From Candidatus Thioglobus vulcanius (lineage in GTDB: Bacteria; Pseudomonadota; Gammaproteobacteria; PS1; Pseudothioglobaceae): a stretch of DNA of 11,945 bases. Where the stretch lies: NCBI GenBank assembly GCA_910595855.1, contig CAJVCJ010000012.1, positions 1 through 11,945 on the forward strand, in the 5' to 3' direction. The first letter of the stretch is position 1, and every line of letters starts with the position of its first letter. Both the position numbers and the translations under genes were made by a program. Of this stretch, positions 5,414 through 11,945 are shown piece by piece. Below the pieces are notes generated by a model. The model did not search any database, was not told the origin of the DNA, and saw only the letters and a program-made list of their open reading frames with translations.

Positions 5414-6304
5414 ATGCGAAGAATTTTCTTATTTTTAATGACCAATATTGCCATTCTAGTTTTACTGAGTATTACACTTAGTTTGTTGGGTGTTGAGGGC
5501 ATTCTGGCCGAGAATGGTTCAGATCTTGATTTAAATGCGTTGTTAATTTTTTCTGCAGTATTTGGCTTTGGCGGTGCATTCATTTCTCTTGCAATTTCCA
5601 AATGGATGGCTAAGCGTATGACTGGCGCTGTGGTGATTGAATCTCCCGCCAATAATATGGAAAAATGGTTAGTTGAAACAGTTGAAAAGCAAGCTAAAAT
5701 TGTTGGCATTAGCACGCCAGAAATGGCGATTTTCCCATCAAATTCAATGAATGCATTTGCTACTGGCATGAGTAAAAATAAAGCACTGGTTGCTGTTTCT
5801 CAAGGCTTACTTGACAACATGAATAAAGGTGAAATTGAGGCAGTGGTTGGTCATGAAATGAGTCATGTTGCGAATGGCGACATGGTTACCCTAACGCTAA
5901 TTCAAGGCGTGGTCAATACGTTTGTTATTTTCTTTTCAAGAGTTATTGGTCATTTTGTGGATCGTGTTATTTTAAAAAATCAACGAGGTCATGGTATTGG
6001 CTACTTCATAACTACCCTTTTCGCACAAATTGTTTTATCTATTTTAGCTTCAACAATTGTTATGTATGTCTCGCGAAAACGTGAATTTGTGGCTGACACA
6101 GGTGGTGCAGATCTTGCAGGGCATCAAAATATGATTGGCGCCTTAAAACGCTTAGGTCAAGTAGAGCCTGAAGCATTGCCTGAGCAAATGGCTGCTTTTG
6201 GCATTGATGACAAAAAGGGCTTTGCCTCATGGTTTTCATCACACCCACCAATTGAAGATCGCATTGCTGCACTTGAAGCACGCGCTATACATAACAAAGG
6301 ATAA
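5414..6304 (+). CDS. htpX: HtpX, inner-membrane zinc metalloprotease
   Basis: HtpX is a membrane-bound M48-family protease that degrades misfolded membrane proteins alongside FtsH. The zinc motif H147-E-M-S-H151 is present and the third ligand is Glu224 in RKREFVAD. The conserved NGDMVTLTLIQGVVNTFVIF follows the motif, as in E. coli. Four hydrophobic segments are visible at about 4-24, 42-63, 157-176 and 193-218, matching the family topology. The C-terminal SSHPPIEDRIAALE block is intact. Length 296 is normal. AGGA (5404-5407) lies 6 nt before the ATG. map follows 3 nt after the stop, so they are probably one operon. No heat-shock type promoter could be identified upstream. Confidence 0.96.
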   Translation: MRRIFLFLMTNIAILVLLSITLSLLGVEGILAENGSDLDLNALLIFSAVFGFGGAFISLAISKWMAKRMTGAVVIESPANNMEKWLVETVEKQAKIVGISTPEMAIFPSNSMNAFATGMSKNKALVAVSQGLLDNMNKGEIEAVVGHEMSHVANGDMVTLTLIQGVVNTFVIFFSRVIGHFVDRVILKNQRGHGIGYFITTLFAQIVLSILASTIVMYVSRKREFVADTGGADLAGHQNMIGALKRLGQVEPEALPEQMAAFGIDDKKGFASWFSSHPPIEDRIAALEARAIHNKG

Positions 6305-6307
6305 CAA

Positions 6308-7084
6308 ATGGCAATTGACATAAAATCAACTGAAGAAATTGAAAAAATGCGCGTTGCTGGTCGTTTGGCCGCAGACGTTTTAGACATGATTGGGCCTTTT
6401 GTTAAGGCTGGCATTAGCACTGATGAATTAGACAAAATTTGTCATGATTATATCGTTAATGAGCAACAGGCTATTCCTGCACCACTAGATTACCACGGAT
6501 TTCCAAAATCCATTTGCACTAGTGTAAACAATGTTGTTTGTCATGGAATACCAGGCGAAAAATTACTTAAAAAAGGCGATATTGTCAATATTGATATTAC
6601 TGTCATCAAAGATGATTACCATGGTGACACCTCTAAAATGTTTGTTATCGGCAAGGCTAGTATTAAGTCGCAACGTATTTGTCGCATTGCTCAAGAATGT
6701 TTATACATAGGCATTAAGAAAGTTAAGCCAGGTATTAAGCTCGGTGAGATAGGCATTGCCATTGGCGCTCATGCAAAAAATAACAACTTCTCCATTGTGC
6801 ACGATTATTGTGGACATGGTATTGGTTTAAAATTTCACACAGAGCCTCAAGTTGTTCATTATGACGATGGCAATGTTGATGATAGTCCAGTTCTTGAAGA
6901 AGGCATGACATTCACTATTGAGCCTATGGTAAATGTTGGTAGTTTTGAAGTTGCCACTTCACAGATTGATGGCTGGACTGTTACCACCAAAGATCGCTCA
7001 CTTTCAGCGCAGTGGGAACACACCATTTTAGTTACCAAAGAGGGGTATGAAATCCTTACTCTTAGAGGCGAAGAGGATATCTAA
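6308..7084 (+). CDS. map: Methionine aminopeptidase, type I
   Basis: It removes the initiator methionine from nascent proteins. The five metal ligands of the family are all in place: D96 and D107 (VNIDITVIKDDYHGD), H170 (CGHGIG), E205 (TIEPMVN) and E237 (QWEHTI). Substrate-contact histidines H79 (CHG) and H177 (FHTEP) are also kept. At 258 residues with no N-terminal extension it is a standard bacterial type Ia enzyme. AAAGGA (6296-6301) overlaps the end of htpX and is 6 nt from the ATG, which supports co-translation with htpX. A role in quality control together with the upstream protease fits but is not required. Confidence 0.97.
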   Translation: MAIDIKSTEEIEKMRVAGRLAADVLDMIGPFVKAGISTDELDKICHDYIVNEQQAIPAPLDYHGFPKSICTSVNNVVCHGIPGEKLLKKGDIVNIDITVIKDDYHGDTSKMFVIGKASIKSQRICRIAQECLYIGIKKVKPGIKLGEIGIAIGAHAKNNNFSIVHDYCGHGIGLKFHTEPQVVHYDDGNVDDSPVLEEGMTFTIEPMVNVGSFEVATSQIDGWTVTTKDRSLSAQWEHTILVTKEGYEILTLRGEEDI

Positions 7085-7139
7085 GTCACTGGCTGCATGT
7101 GCTAAAATAAGGTTTTTTATTGTCACCCAAATCTAAGCG

Positions 7140-7736
7140 TTGAAAAACCTAAGAAATTATTTTATTACAGGCCTGCTTTTTTGGATTCCATTAGGCCTTA
7201 GCATTGTTGTTATTAAGTTCTTCTTAGGGCTTATCAATGACATTGTGCCACCCAAATACCTACCTGAAGCTCTATTCAATTTAGAAGGCGCTATTCCTGG
7301 GTCTGGCATTATTTGGGTATTATTAATTATTGTTGTTACTGGTCTTTTGGTTAACAACTTTATTGGTCGAAAGCTAGTAGAGCTATGGGAAAAATTATTG
7401 GATAAAATTCCTGGTTTTCGTGGCATTTACAAAGCTCTTAAACAGCTTTCTGATACTGTACTTAGCCCTTCAGGCAATAGCTTTAAAAAAGCACTATTAG
7501 TCGAATATCCACGCAAAGGCATGTGGACTATCGCCTTTCAAACTGGCAATTACCAAGGTGAAATTGCAACAAAAATTGGCGAAGAAATTATTAACATCTA
7601 TGTACCAACAACACCAAATCCAACTTCTGGATTTTTTATTATGCTACCAAAAAAAGATATTATTGAGTTAGATATGAGCGTTGATGAAGCATTCAAACTA
7701 GTCATCTCTACTGGTGTAGTAGAGCCAAACAAATAA
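7140..7736 (+). CDS. DUF502 family membrane protein
   Basis: A 198-residue protein of the DUF502 family, whose function is not established. Two membrane segments are clear, about residues 7-30 (with the family-typical GLLFWIPLGL) and 53-74. A soluble C-terminal part includes KIPGFRGIYKALKQL (89-103), VLSPSGNSFKKALLVEYPRKGMW near 107-129 and VPTTPNPTSGFF near 155-166. All of these are hallmark blocks. The start is taken as TTG at 7140, since it gives MKNLRNYF directly before the first helix; no ATG fits better and the upstream site is weak. A -10-like TAAAAT (7103-7108) lies in the 55-bp gap after map without a good -35. From memory, DUF502 genes often precede aspS, as here with a 29-bp gap. 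Confidence 0.9.
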   Translation: MKNLRNYFITGLLFWIPLGLSIVVIKFFLGLINDIVPPKYLPEALFNLEGAIPGSGIIWVLLIIVVTGLLVNNFIGRKLVELWEKLLDKIPGFRGIYKALKQLSDTVLSPSGNSFKKALLVEYPRKGMWTIAFQTGNYQGEIATKIGEEIINIYVPTTPNPTSGFFIMLPKKDIIELDMSVDEAFKLVISTGVVEPNK

Positions 7737-7765
7737 CCAAACAGATTAACAAAAAAGGAAAAAAT

Positions 7766-9517
7766 ATGAGAACGAATTATTGTGGCGAATTAAACAAAGA
7801 AAACATCGGTCAAACCGTTGAAATTTGCGGTTGGGTTAATCGTCGTCGTGATCATGGTGGTGTTATCTTTTTAGACATGCGTGATAAACGCGGTATTGCT
7901 CAAGTGGTTATCAACCCAGATAATGCTGATTTTTCTATCGCTGAAACTATTCGCAACGAATTTGTACTTAAAATTACCGGTCATGTAATTGCTAGAGCTG
8001 ACGGCTTAGCGAATCCAAAACTAGCATCAGGTGAAATTGAAATTGTTGCTAAAAATATTGAAATTCTTAATACTTCCAAGCCTGTTCCTTTTCAAATTGA
8101 TGCAACTGATACTTCAGAAGAAGTTCGCCTTAAATATCGTTACCTAGATTTACGCAATGATGTCATGCAAAAGCGTATGCGTTTACGCTCAAAGGTAACT
8201 CACTTTATGCGTGAATTTATGGAACAAAATGATTTCCTAGATATTGAAACACCTTTTCTAACAAAAGCAACACCCGAAGGTGCGCGTGACTACTTAATTC
8301 CATCAAGAACTCACCCAGGTGATTTTTTCGCACTACCTCAGTCTCCACAACTATTCAAACAGTTGTTAATGATGTCGGGTTTTGAGCGTTACTATCAAAT
8401 CGTTAAATGCTTTAGAGATGAAGATTTACGTGCTGATCGTCAGCCAGAATTCACTCAGCTTGATGTGGAGACTTCATTTATGAATGAAGATGAAATCATG
8501 GCAATGATGGAGGATATGACTCGCAGTTTATTTAAAAGTGTTATTGATGTTGACTTAGGTGATAAATTCCCAACTATCACTTACGCTGATGCTATGCATT
8601 TATATGGTGTTGATCGTCCTGATATGCGTATTCCAATGCAAATGGTAGATATGGATGAACTCATGCAGTCTGTTGATTTTAAAGTATTTTCTGGACCTGC
8701 TAGCAGTGACGACTCTCGTGTTGCTGCTCTTTGCGTACCAGGTGGCGCATCTATTAGTCGAAAGAAAATCGATAAGTACACAAAGTATGTAAGCATCTAT
8801 GGTGCCAAAGGTTTAGCTTACATCAAGCTTAATGAAGATGGTCCAGCATCACCAATTTTAAAATTCTTAGGTGATGAAGTAACCAATAAAATCATTGAGA
8901 TGACTGGCGCACAAACTGGCGACATTATTTTCTTTGGTGCTGACAAAATAAAAATTGTTAATGAAGCGCTTGGCAACTTGCGTGAGCAATTAGCTAAAGA
9001 CTTAAATTTGTACGACAAACAATGGGCGGCTATTTGGGTTGTTGATTTCCCTATGTTTGAAGCCAATGATGATGGCTCGTTAAGCGCTATCCATCACCCA
9101 TTCACAGCCCCTAGTGTTGATGCAGACACGCTAAAAGACACAGCTGCAACTGCACTTTCAAGAGCTTATGATTTAGTAATTAACGGCTCAGAAGTGGGTG
9201 GTGGTTCAATTCGAATCCATCAAACTTCAATGCAGCAAACTGTATTGAAGTTATTAGGCATTTCTGATGATGAAGCTCAAGATAAGTTTGGATTTTTACT
9301 TGATGCGCTTGAATATGGTTGCCCTCCTCATGGTGGTATGGCTTTTGGCGTAGATCGTTTAGTAATGATCATGACAGGTTGTGATTCAATTCGTGATGTG
9401 ATTGCCTTCCCTAAAACTCAAACAGCTGCTTGTTTACTAACCAATGCGCCTTCAAGCGTACCAAGAAAAGTTCTTCGCGAGTTAAGCGTACAAGTGAGCA
9501 TAGCGAAAAAAGACTAA
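7766..9517 (+). CDS. aspS: Aspartyl-tRNA synthetase, predicted non-discriminating (Asp/Asn) type
   Basis: A class II synthetase charging tRNA-Asp. In order: an N-terminal OB-fold anticodon domain (about 1-105, CGWVNRRRDHGGVIFLDMRD), motif 1 near FLDIETPFL (157-165), the PQSPQLFKQ block, motif 2 in FRDEDLRADRQPEFTQLD (216-233), a bacterial GAD insertion (about 285-420) and motif 3 with GGMAFGVDRL (523-532). Length 583 is normal for the bacterial form. His30 and Gly80 match the pair known in the Pseudomonas aeruginosa enzyme (H31, G82) that permits mischarging of tRNA-Asn; E. coli has Leu and Lys there. This suggests a GatCAB-dependent route to Asn-tRNA. The ribosome site AAAGGAA (7754-7760) is strong. 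nadA starts 4 nt after the stop. Confidence 0.97.
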   Translation: MRTNYCGELNKENIGQTVEICGWVNRRRDHGGVIFLDMRDKRGIAQVVINPDNADFSIAETIRNEFVLKITGHVIARADGLANPKLASGEIEIVAKNIEILNTSKPVPFQIDATDTSEEVRLKYRYLDLRNDVMQKRMRLRSKVTHFMREFMEQNDFLDIETPFLTKATPEGARDYLIPSRTHPGDFFALPQSPQLFKQLLMMSGFERYYQIVKCFRDEDLRADRQPEFTQLDVETSFMNEDEIMAMMEDMTRSLFKSVIDVDLGDKFPTITYADAMHLYGVDRPDMRIPMQMVDMDELMQSVDFKVFSGPASSDDSRVAALCVPGGASISRKKIDKYTKYVSIYGAKGLAYIKLNEDGPASPILKFLGDEVTNKIIEMTGAQTGDIIFFGADKIKIVNEALGNLREQLAKDLNLYDKQWAAIWVVDFPMFEANDDGSLSAIHHPFTAPSVDADTLKDTAATALSRAYDLVINGSEVGGGSIRIHQTSMQQTVLKLLGISDDEAQDKFGFLLDALEYGCPPHGGMAFGVDRLVMIMTGCDSIRDVIAFPKTQTAACLLTNAPSSVPRKVLRELSVQVSIAKKD

Positions 9518-9521
9518 TTTT

Positions 9522-10472
9522 GTGAGTAGTATTACCGAACAAATAAAGGCTGAGTTGTCTGCTAAGAATGCTGTTCTTGTTGCTCATTATTACGTGAGCG
9601 CAGAATTACAAATGCTTGCAGAAGAAAGTGGTGGCATTGTTTCTGACTCTTTGGAAATGGCACGTTTTGGACAAAATTGCACGGCAGAAACCATTGTGGT
9701 TGCTGGTGTTAAATTTATGGGTGAAACGGCAAAAATTCTTTCTCCTGAAAAAACTGTTTTAGTACTCGACGAGGGTGCTACATGCTCTTTGGATGAAGAT
9801 TGTCAGATTGATGAATTTTCAGCATTTTGCGATCAGCATGCTGATCGTACTGTGGTTGTTTATGCCAATACCAGTGCCGAGGTAAAAGCTCGTGCTGATT
9901 GGGTGGTTACTTCAGGCAGTGCACTCAATGTAGTTAAACACCTTAAAGATCAAGGAAAAAAGATTCTTTGGGCGCCAGATAAGCACCTGGGCAACTACGT
10001 TAAAAATGAAACAAATGCTGACATGGTGCTTTGGCAAGGCTCTTGTGTCGTGCATGAACGCTTTAAAGCTGATGCTTTGGCCAATTTAAAAGCACACCAC
10101 CCCGAAGCTGGCGTTCTAGTGCATCCAGAATCACCGCAATCTGTGGTTGATTTGGCCGATCTTGTGGGCTCTACAACCGCTCTTATTAATGCTGTTCGTG
10201 ATCGACCAGAACAAACCTTTATTATTGCAACAGACAATGGTATTTTTCATAAAATGCGTGAAGTTGCTCCTAATAAAACGCTGATTGAGGCACCAACTGC
10301 TGGTCAAGGTGCTGACTGCGAATCGTGTGCTCATTGCGAATGGATGGCAATGAATACACTTGAAAATTGCTTAGACACGATAAAGACAGGGAAAAACGCA
10401 ATAAATATCGATACCTCTGTCAACCAGAAAGCGCAAAAATCAATCCAAAAATTACTCGACTTTACTGCATAA
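9522..10472 (+). CDS. nadA: Quinolinate synthase NadA
   Basis: NadA condenses iminoaspartate with dihydroxyacetone phosphate to quinolinate, the first ring of NAD. It needs a [4Fe-4S] cluster held by three cysteines, seen as C88 (GATCSLDEDC), C175 (WQGSCVVHE) and C272 in CESCAHCEWMAMN. Substrate-site blocks AHYY, SDSLEMA, YANTSAEVKA, APDKHLG and HPE are kept. Its 316 residues are a little short of the E. coli protein (about 347), mainly at the N terminus. The start is GTG at 9522, 4 nt after aspS, with no strong Shine-Dalgarno, so translation probably depends on coupling to aspS. nadB and nadC are not in the window. Confidence 0.96.
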   Translation: MSSITEQIKAELSAKNAVLVAHYYVSAELQMLAEESGGIVSDSLEMARFGQNCTAETIVVAGVKFMGETAKILSPEKTVLVLDEGATCSLDEDCQIDEFSAFCDQHADRTVVVYANTSAEVKARADWVVTSGSALNVVKHLKDQGKKILWAPDKHLGNYVKNETNADMVLWQGSCVVHERFKADALANLKAHHPEAGVLVHPESPQSVVDLADLVGSTTALINAVRDRPEQTFIIATDNGIFHKMREVAPNKTLIEAPTAGQGADCESCAHCEWMAMNTLENCLDTIKTGKNAINIDTSVNQKAQKSIQKLLDFTA

Positions 10473-10525
10473 AGTTACAACATAAAAGGTAAAATTTAAA
10501 CCCAATATTCACCGGAGAAAAACCC

Positions 10526-11269
10526 ATGGCAGGACATAGTAAATGGCATAACATTCAACACCGAAAAGGCGCCCAAGATGCCAAACGCGGTAAAATTTTT
10601 ACTAAGTTAATCAAGGAGATTGTGATTGCTGCAAAATCAGGTGGCGGTGTTATTGAAAACAATCCTAGCCTAAGAATGGTGATTGATAAAGCATTGGCCG
10701 CTAATATGAAGCGTGACACCATAGAAAGTGCTGTAAAGCGTGGCTCTGGTGATCTAGATGGTGAAAACTATGATGAAGTACGTTATGAAGGTTATGGGCT
10801 TGCAGGTACTGCGATCATGGTTGACACACTAACTGATAATCGAAATCGTACTGTTGCTGATGTTCGTCATGCATTTACTAAGCACGGTGGAAACTTAGGT
10901 ACTGATGGCTCGGTTTCTTATTTATTCACCAAGCAAGGTTTTATAAGCTTTGCTGCAGGTAGTGACGAAGACAAAATCATGGAAGCTGCATTAGATGCAG
11001 GCGCAGAAGATGTGATCACTAATGACGACGGGTCTATTGATGTCATAACAACACCTGAAGATTTCTTTACGGTTAAAGATGCTTTAACAGAGCTTGGCTT
11101 GGAGAGTGCTCATGCTGAAGTAACTATGGAGCCATCTACGCGTGTTGAACTTAATTTAGGTGATGCAGAAAAATTCATGAGACTTATTGAACGTTTAGAA
11201 GATCTTGATGACACTCAAGAGGTTTATCACAATGCAGATATTTCTGAAGAGGTAATGGCCCAATTATGA
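10526..11269 (+). CDS. yebC: YebC/PmpR family protein
   Basis: The product starts with the hallmark MAGHSKWHNIQHRKGAQDAK and includes NPSLRMVIDKALAANMKRDTI. It also has YEGYG, a NRNRTVADVRHAFTKHGGN block (about 102-120) and a DLDDTQEVYHNA ending. It is full length at 247 residues. Members have been described both as DNA-binding transcriptional regulators and, more recently, as translation factors that relieve ribosome stalling at proline stretches (human TACO1 is a homologue). GGAG (10514-10517) is 8 nt before the ATG. The 53-bp gap after nadA has a -10-like TAAAAT (10490-10495) but no good -35. Its common partner ruvC is absent; instead purL overlaps its stop. Confidence 0.96.
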   Translation: MAGHSKWHNIQHRKGAQDAKRGKIFTKLIKEIVIAAKSGGGVIENNPSLRMVIDKALAANMKRDTIESAVKRGSGDLDGENYDEVRYEGYGLAGTAIMVDTLTDNRNRTVADVRHAFTKHGGNLGTDGSVSYLFTKQGFISFAAGSDEDKIMEAALDAGAEDVITNDDGSIDVITTPEDFFTVKDALTELGLESAHAEVTMEPSTRVELNLGDAEKFMRLIERLEDLDDTQEVYHNADISEEVMAQL

Positions 11270-11945
11270 TTCACATTCATCAAGGTATCAATGCACTAGG
11301 TGCATTCAAGACCAAATCTTTACAAGTTAAACTAACTCAAGCCCAACCAGGACTATCATTATTGGGTGCTGAGTATATCCACTTTACTGATTTAAATGCA
11401 GACCTTGGTGAAGATAAATCTGAACAATTGACTCAATTATTATCATATGAAGAGTCTCTTAATATTGATGATGCAATTTCAAGCATAATCATTATCCCAA
11501 GACTGGGCACTATCTCTCCTTGGTCGTCTAAAGCAACTGACATCATGCACTTGTGTGACATAACTCAAATCAATCGCATTGAGCGTGCTGTTGTTTATCA
11601 TTTTGATGAAAAAATAGTCAATCACCCTGAGGTACTAAGCTGCGTCATGGATAAAATGACAGAGTCTGAATTGGCTGATATTGATAATGCACATGCTATT
11701 TTTGATCATTTTGAGCCTCGTCCTTTTTCCAGTGTTGATATTCTATCTCAAGGAAAATCAGCATTAGAAAAAACCAACATAGAGCTAGGGTTAGCCTTGT
11801 CTGATGGTGAGATTGATTATCTAGTTGAAAGTTTTATTAAGCTTGAGAGAAATCCTACAGACATTGAGCTAATGATGTTTGCACAAGCAAACTCTGAGCA
11901 TTGCCGCCATAAGATATTTAATGCTGATTGGACCATTGATAATAC
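11266..11945 (+). CDS. purL: PurL, phosphoribosylformylglycinamidine synthase (3' end cut by window)
   Basis: The N-terminal 226 codons of the large single-chain FGAM synthase, which converts FGAR, ATP and glutamine to FGAM in purine synthesis. The ATG at 11266 overlaps the yebC stop as ATGA, implying translational coupling. The encoded text follows E. coli PurL closely: YIHFTDLN near 39-46, RLGTISPWSSKATDI near 78-92, RIERAVVY near 104-111, ELGLALSDGEIDYL near 175-188 and MFAQANSEHCRHKIFNADW near 204-222. This covers the PurS-like N-terminal domain, the linker and the first residues of the synthase domain. The frame is open to the right edge; a full protein would be around 1,290 residues. 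Confidence 0.96.
   Translation, partial: MIHIHQGINALGAFKTKSLQVKLTQAQPGLSLLGAEYIHFTDLNADLGEDKSEQLTQLLSYEESLNIDDAISSIIIIPRLGTISPWSSKATDIMHLCDITQINRIERAVVYHFDEKIVNHPEVLSCVMDKMTESELADIDNAHAIFDHFEPRPFSSVDILSQGKSALEKTNIELGLALSDGEIDYLVESFIKLERNPTDIELMMFAQANSEHCRHKIFNADWTIDN

Noticed and set aside
5386..5769. A 127-codon antisense open frame across the start of htpX
   Set aside because: htpX is certain on the plus strand; the antisense product has no recognisable motif.
6060..6435. Antisense open frames across the htpX-map junction
   Set aside because: Both flanking genes are intact and conserved on the other strand; these are shadows.
1..11945. CRISPR array, rRNA genes or insertion sequences
   Set aside because: No regularly spaced repeats, no rRNA-like stretches and no transposase-like frame were seen.

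Overview
The window looks like the chromosome of an AT-rich gammaproteobacterium. The UbiD, HtpX, HslO, AspRS, NadA, YebC and PurL proteins all read as gammaproteobacterial versions. The low GC, short intergenic spaces and streamlined style recall the SUP05/Thioglobus group and related sulfur-oxidising symbionts. That placement is inference from the look of the sequence, not from a search. Almost everything is housekeeping. The exception is one lone gene and its structured upstream region, just behind a tRNA cluster.

Layout. Bases 1-1185 hold the C-terminal part of ubiD (ubiquinone synthesis), cut by the left edge. A sigma70-type promoter then drives a three-tRNA operon: Pro(TGG), Arg(TCT), His(GTG). 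Its spacers and 3' flank are rich in nested inverted repeats. Bases 1562-1777 contain no convincing protein gene but two nested stem-loop structures, a possible 14-codon leader ORF and a good promoter. At 1778-3055 lies a 425-residue orphan that appears to be a divergent polymerase-like (PolA/T7-RNAP palm type) protein. Its arginine codons are unlike those of aspS further along, and it ends at a strong bidirectional terminator.

On the minus strand, hslO (Hsp33 chaperone) and a small glutaredoxin form an operon. This Hsp33 has lost two of its four zinc-binding cysteines. Divergent from hslO, with only 17 bp between start codons, is an RluA-type pseudouridine synthase. It ends tail to tail with a small predicted lipoprotein gene on the opposite strand, and the two share a TTAA stop.

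From 5414 to the right edge all genes are on the plus strand and tightly packed: htpX, map, a DUF502 membrane protein, aspS, nadA, yebC and purL (truncated by the edge). AspRS carries the His/Gly pair associated with the non-discriminating enzyme, which predicts transamidation-based Asn-tRNA synthesis. As a whole the window covers quinone synthesis, protein quality control and maturation, tRNA charging and modification, NAD and purine synthesis. The only candidate accessory module is at about 1562-3116.
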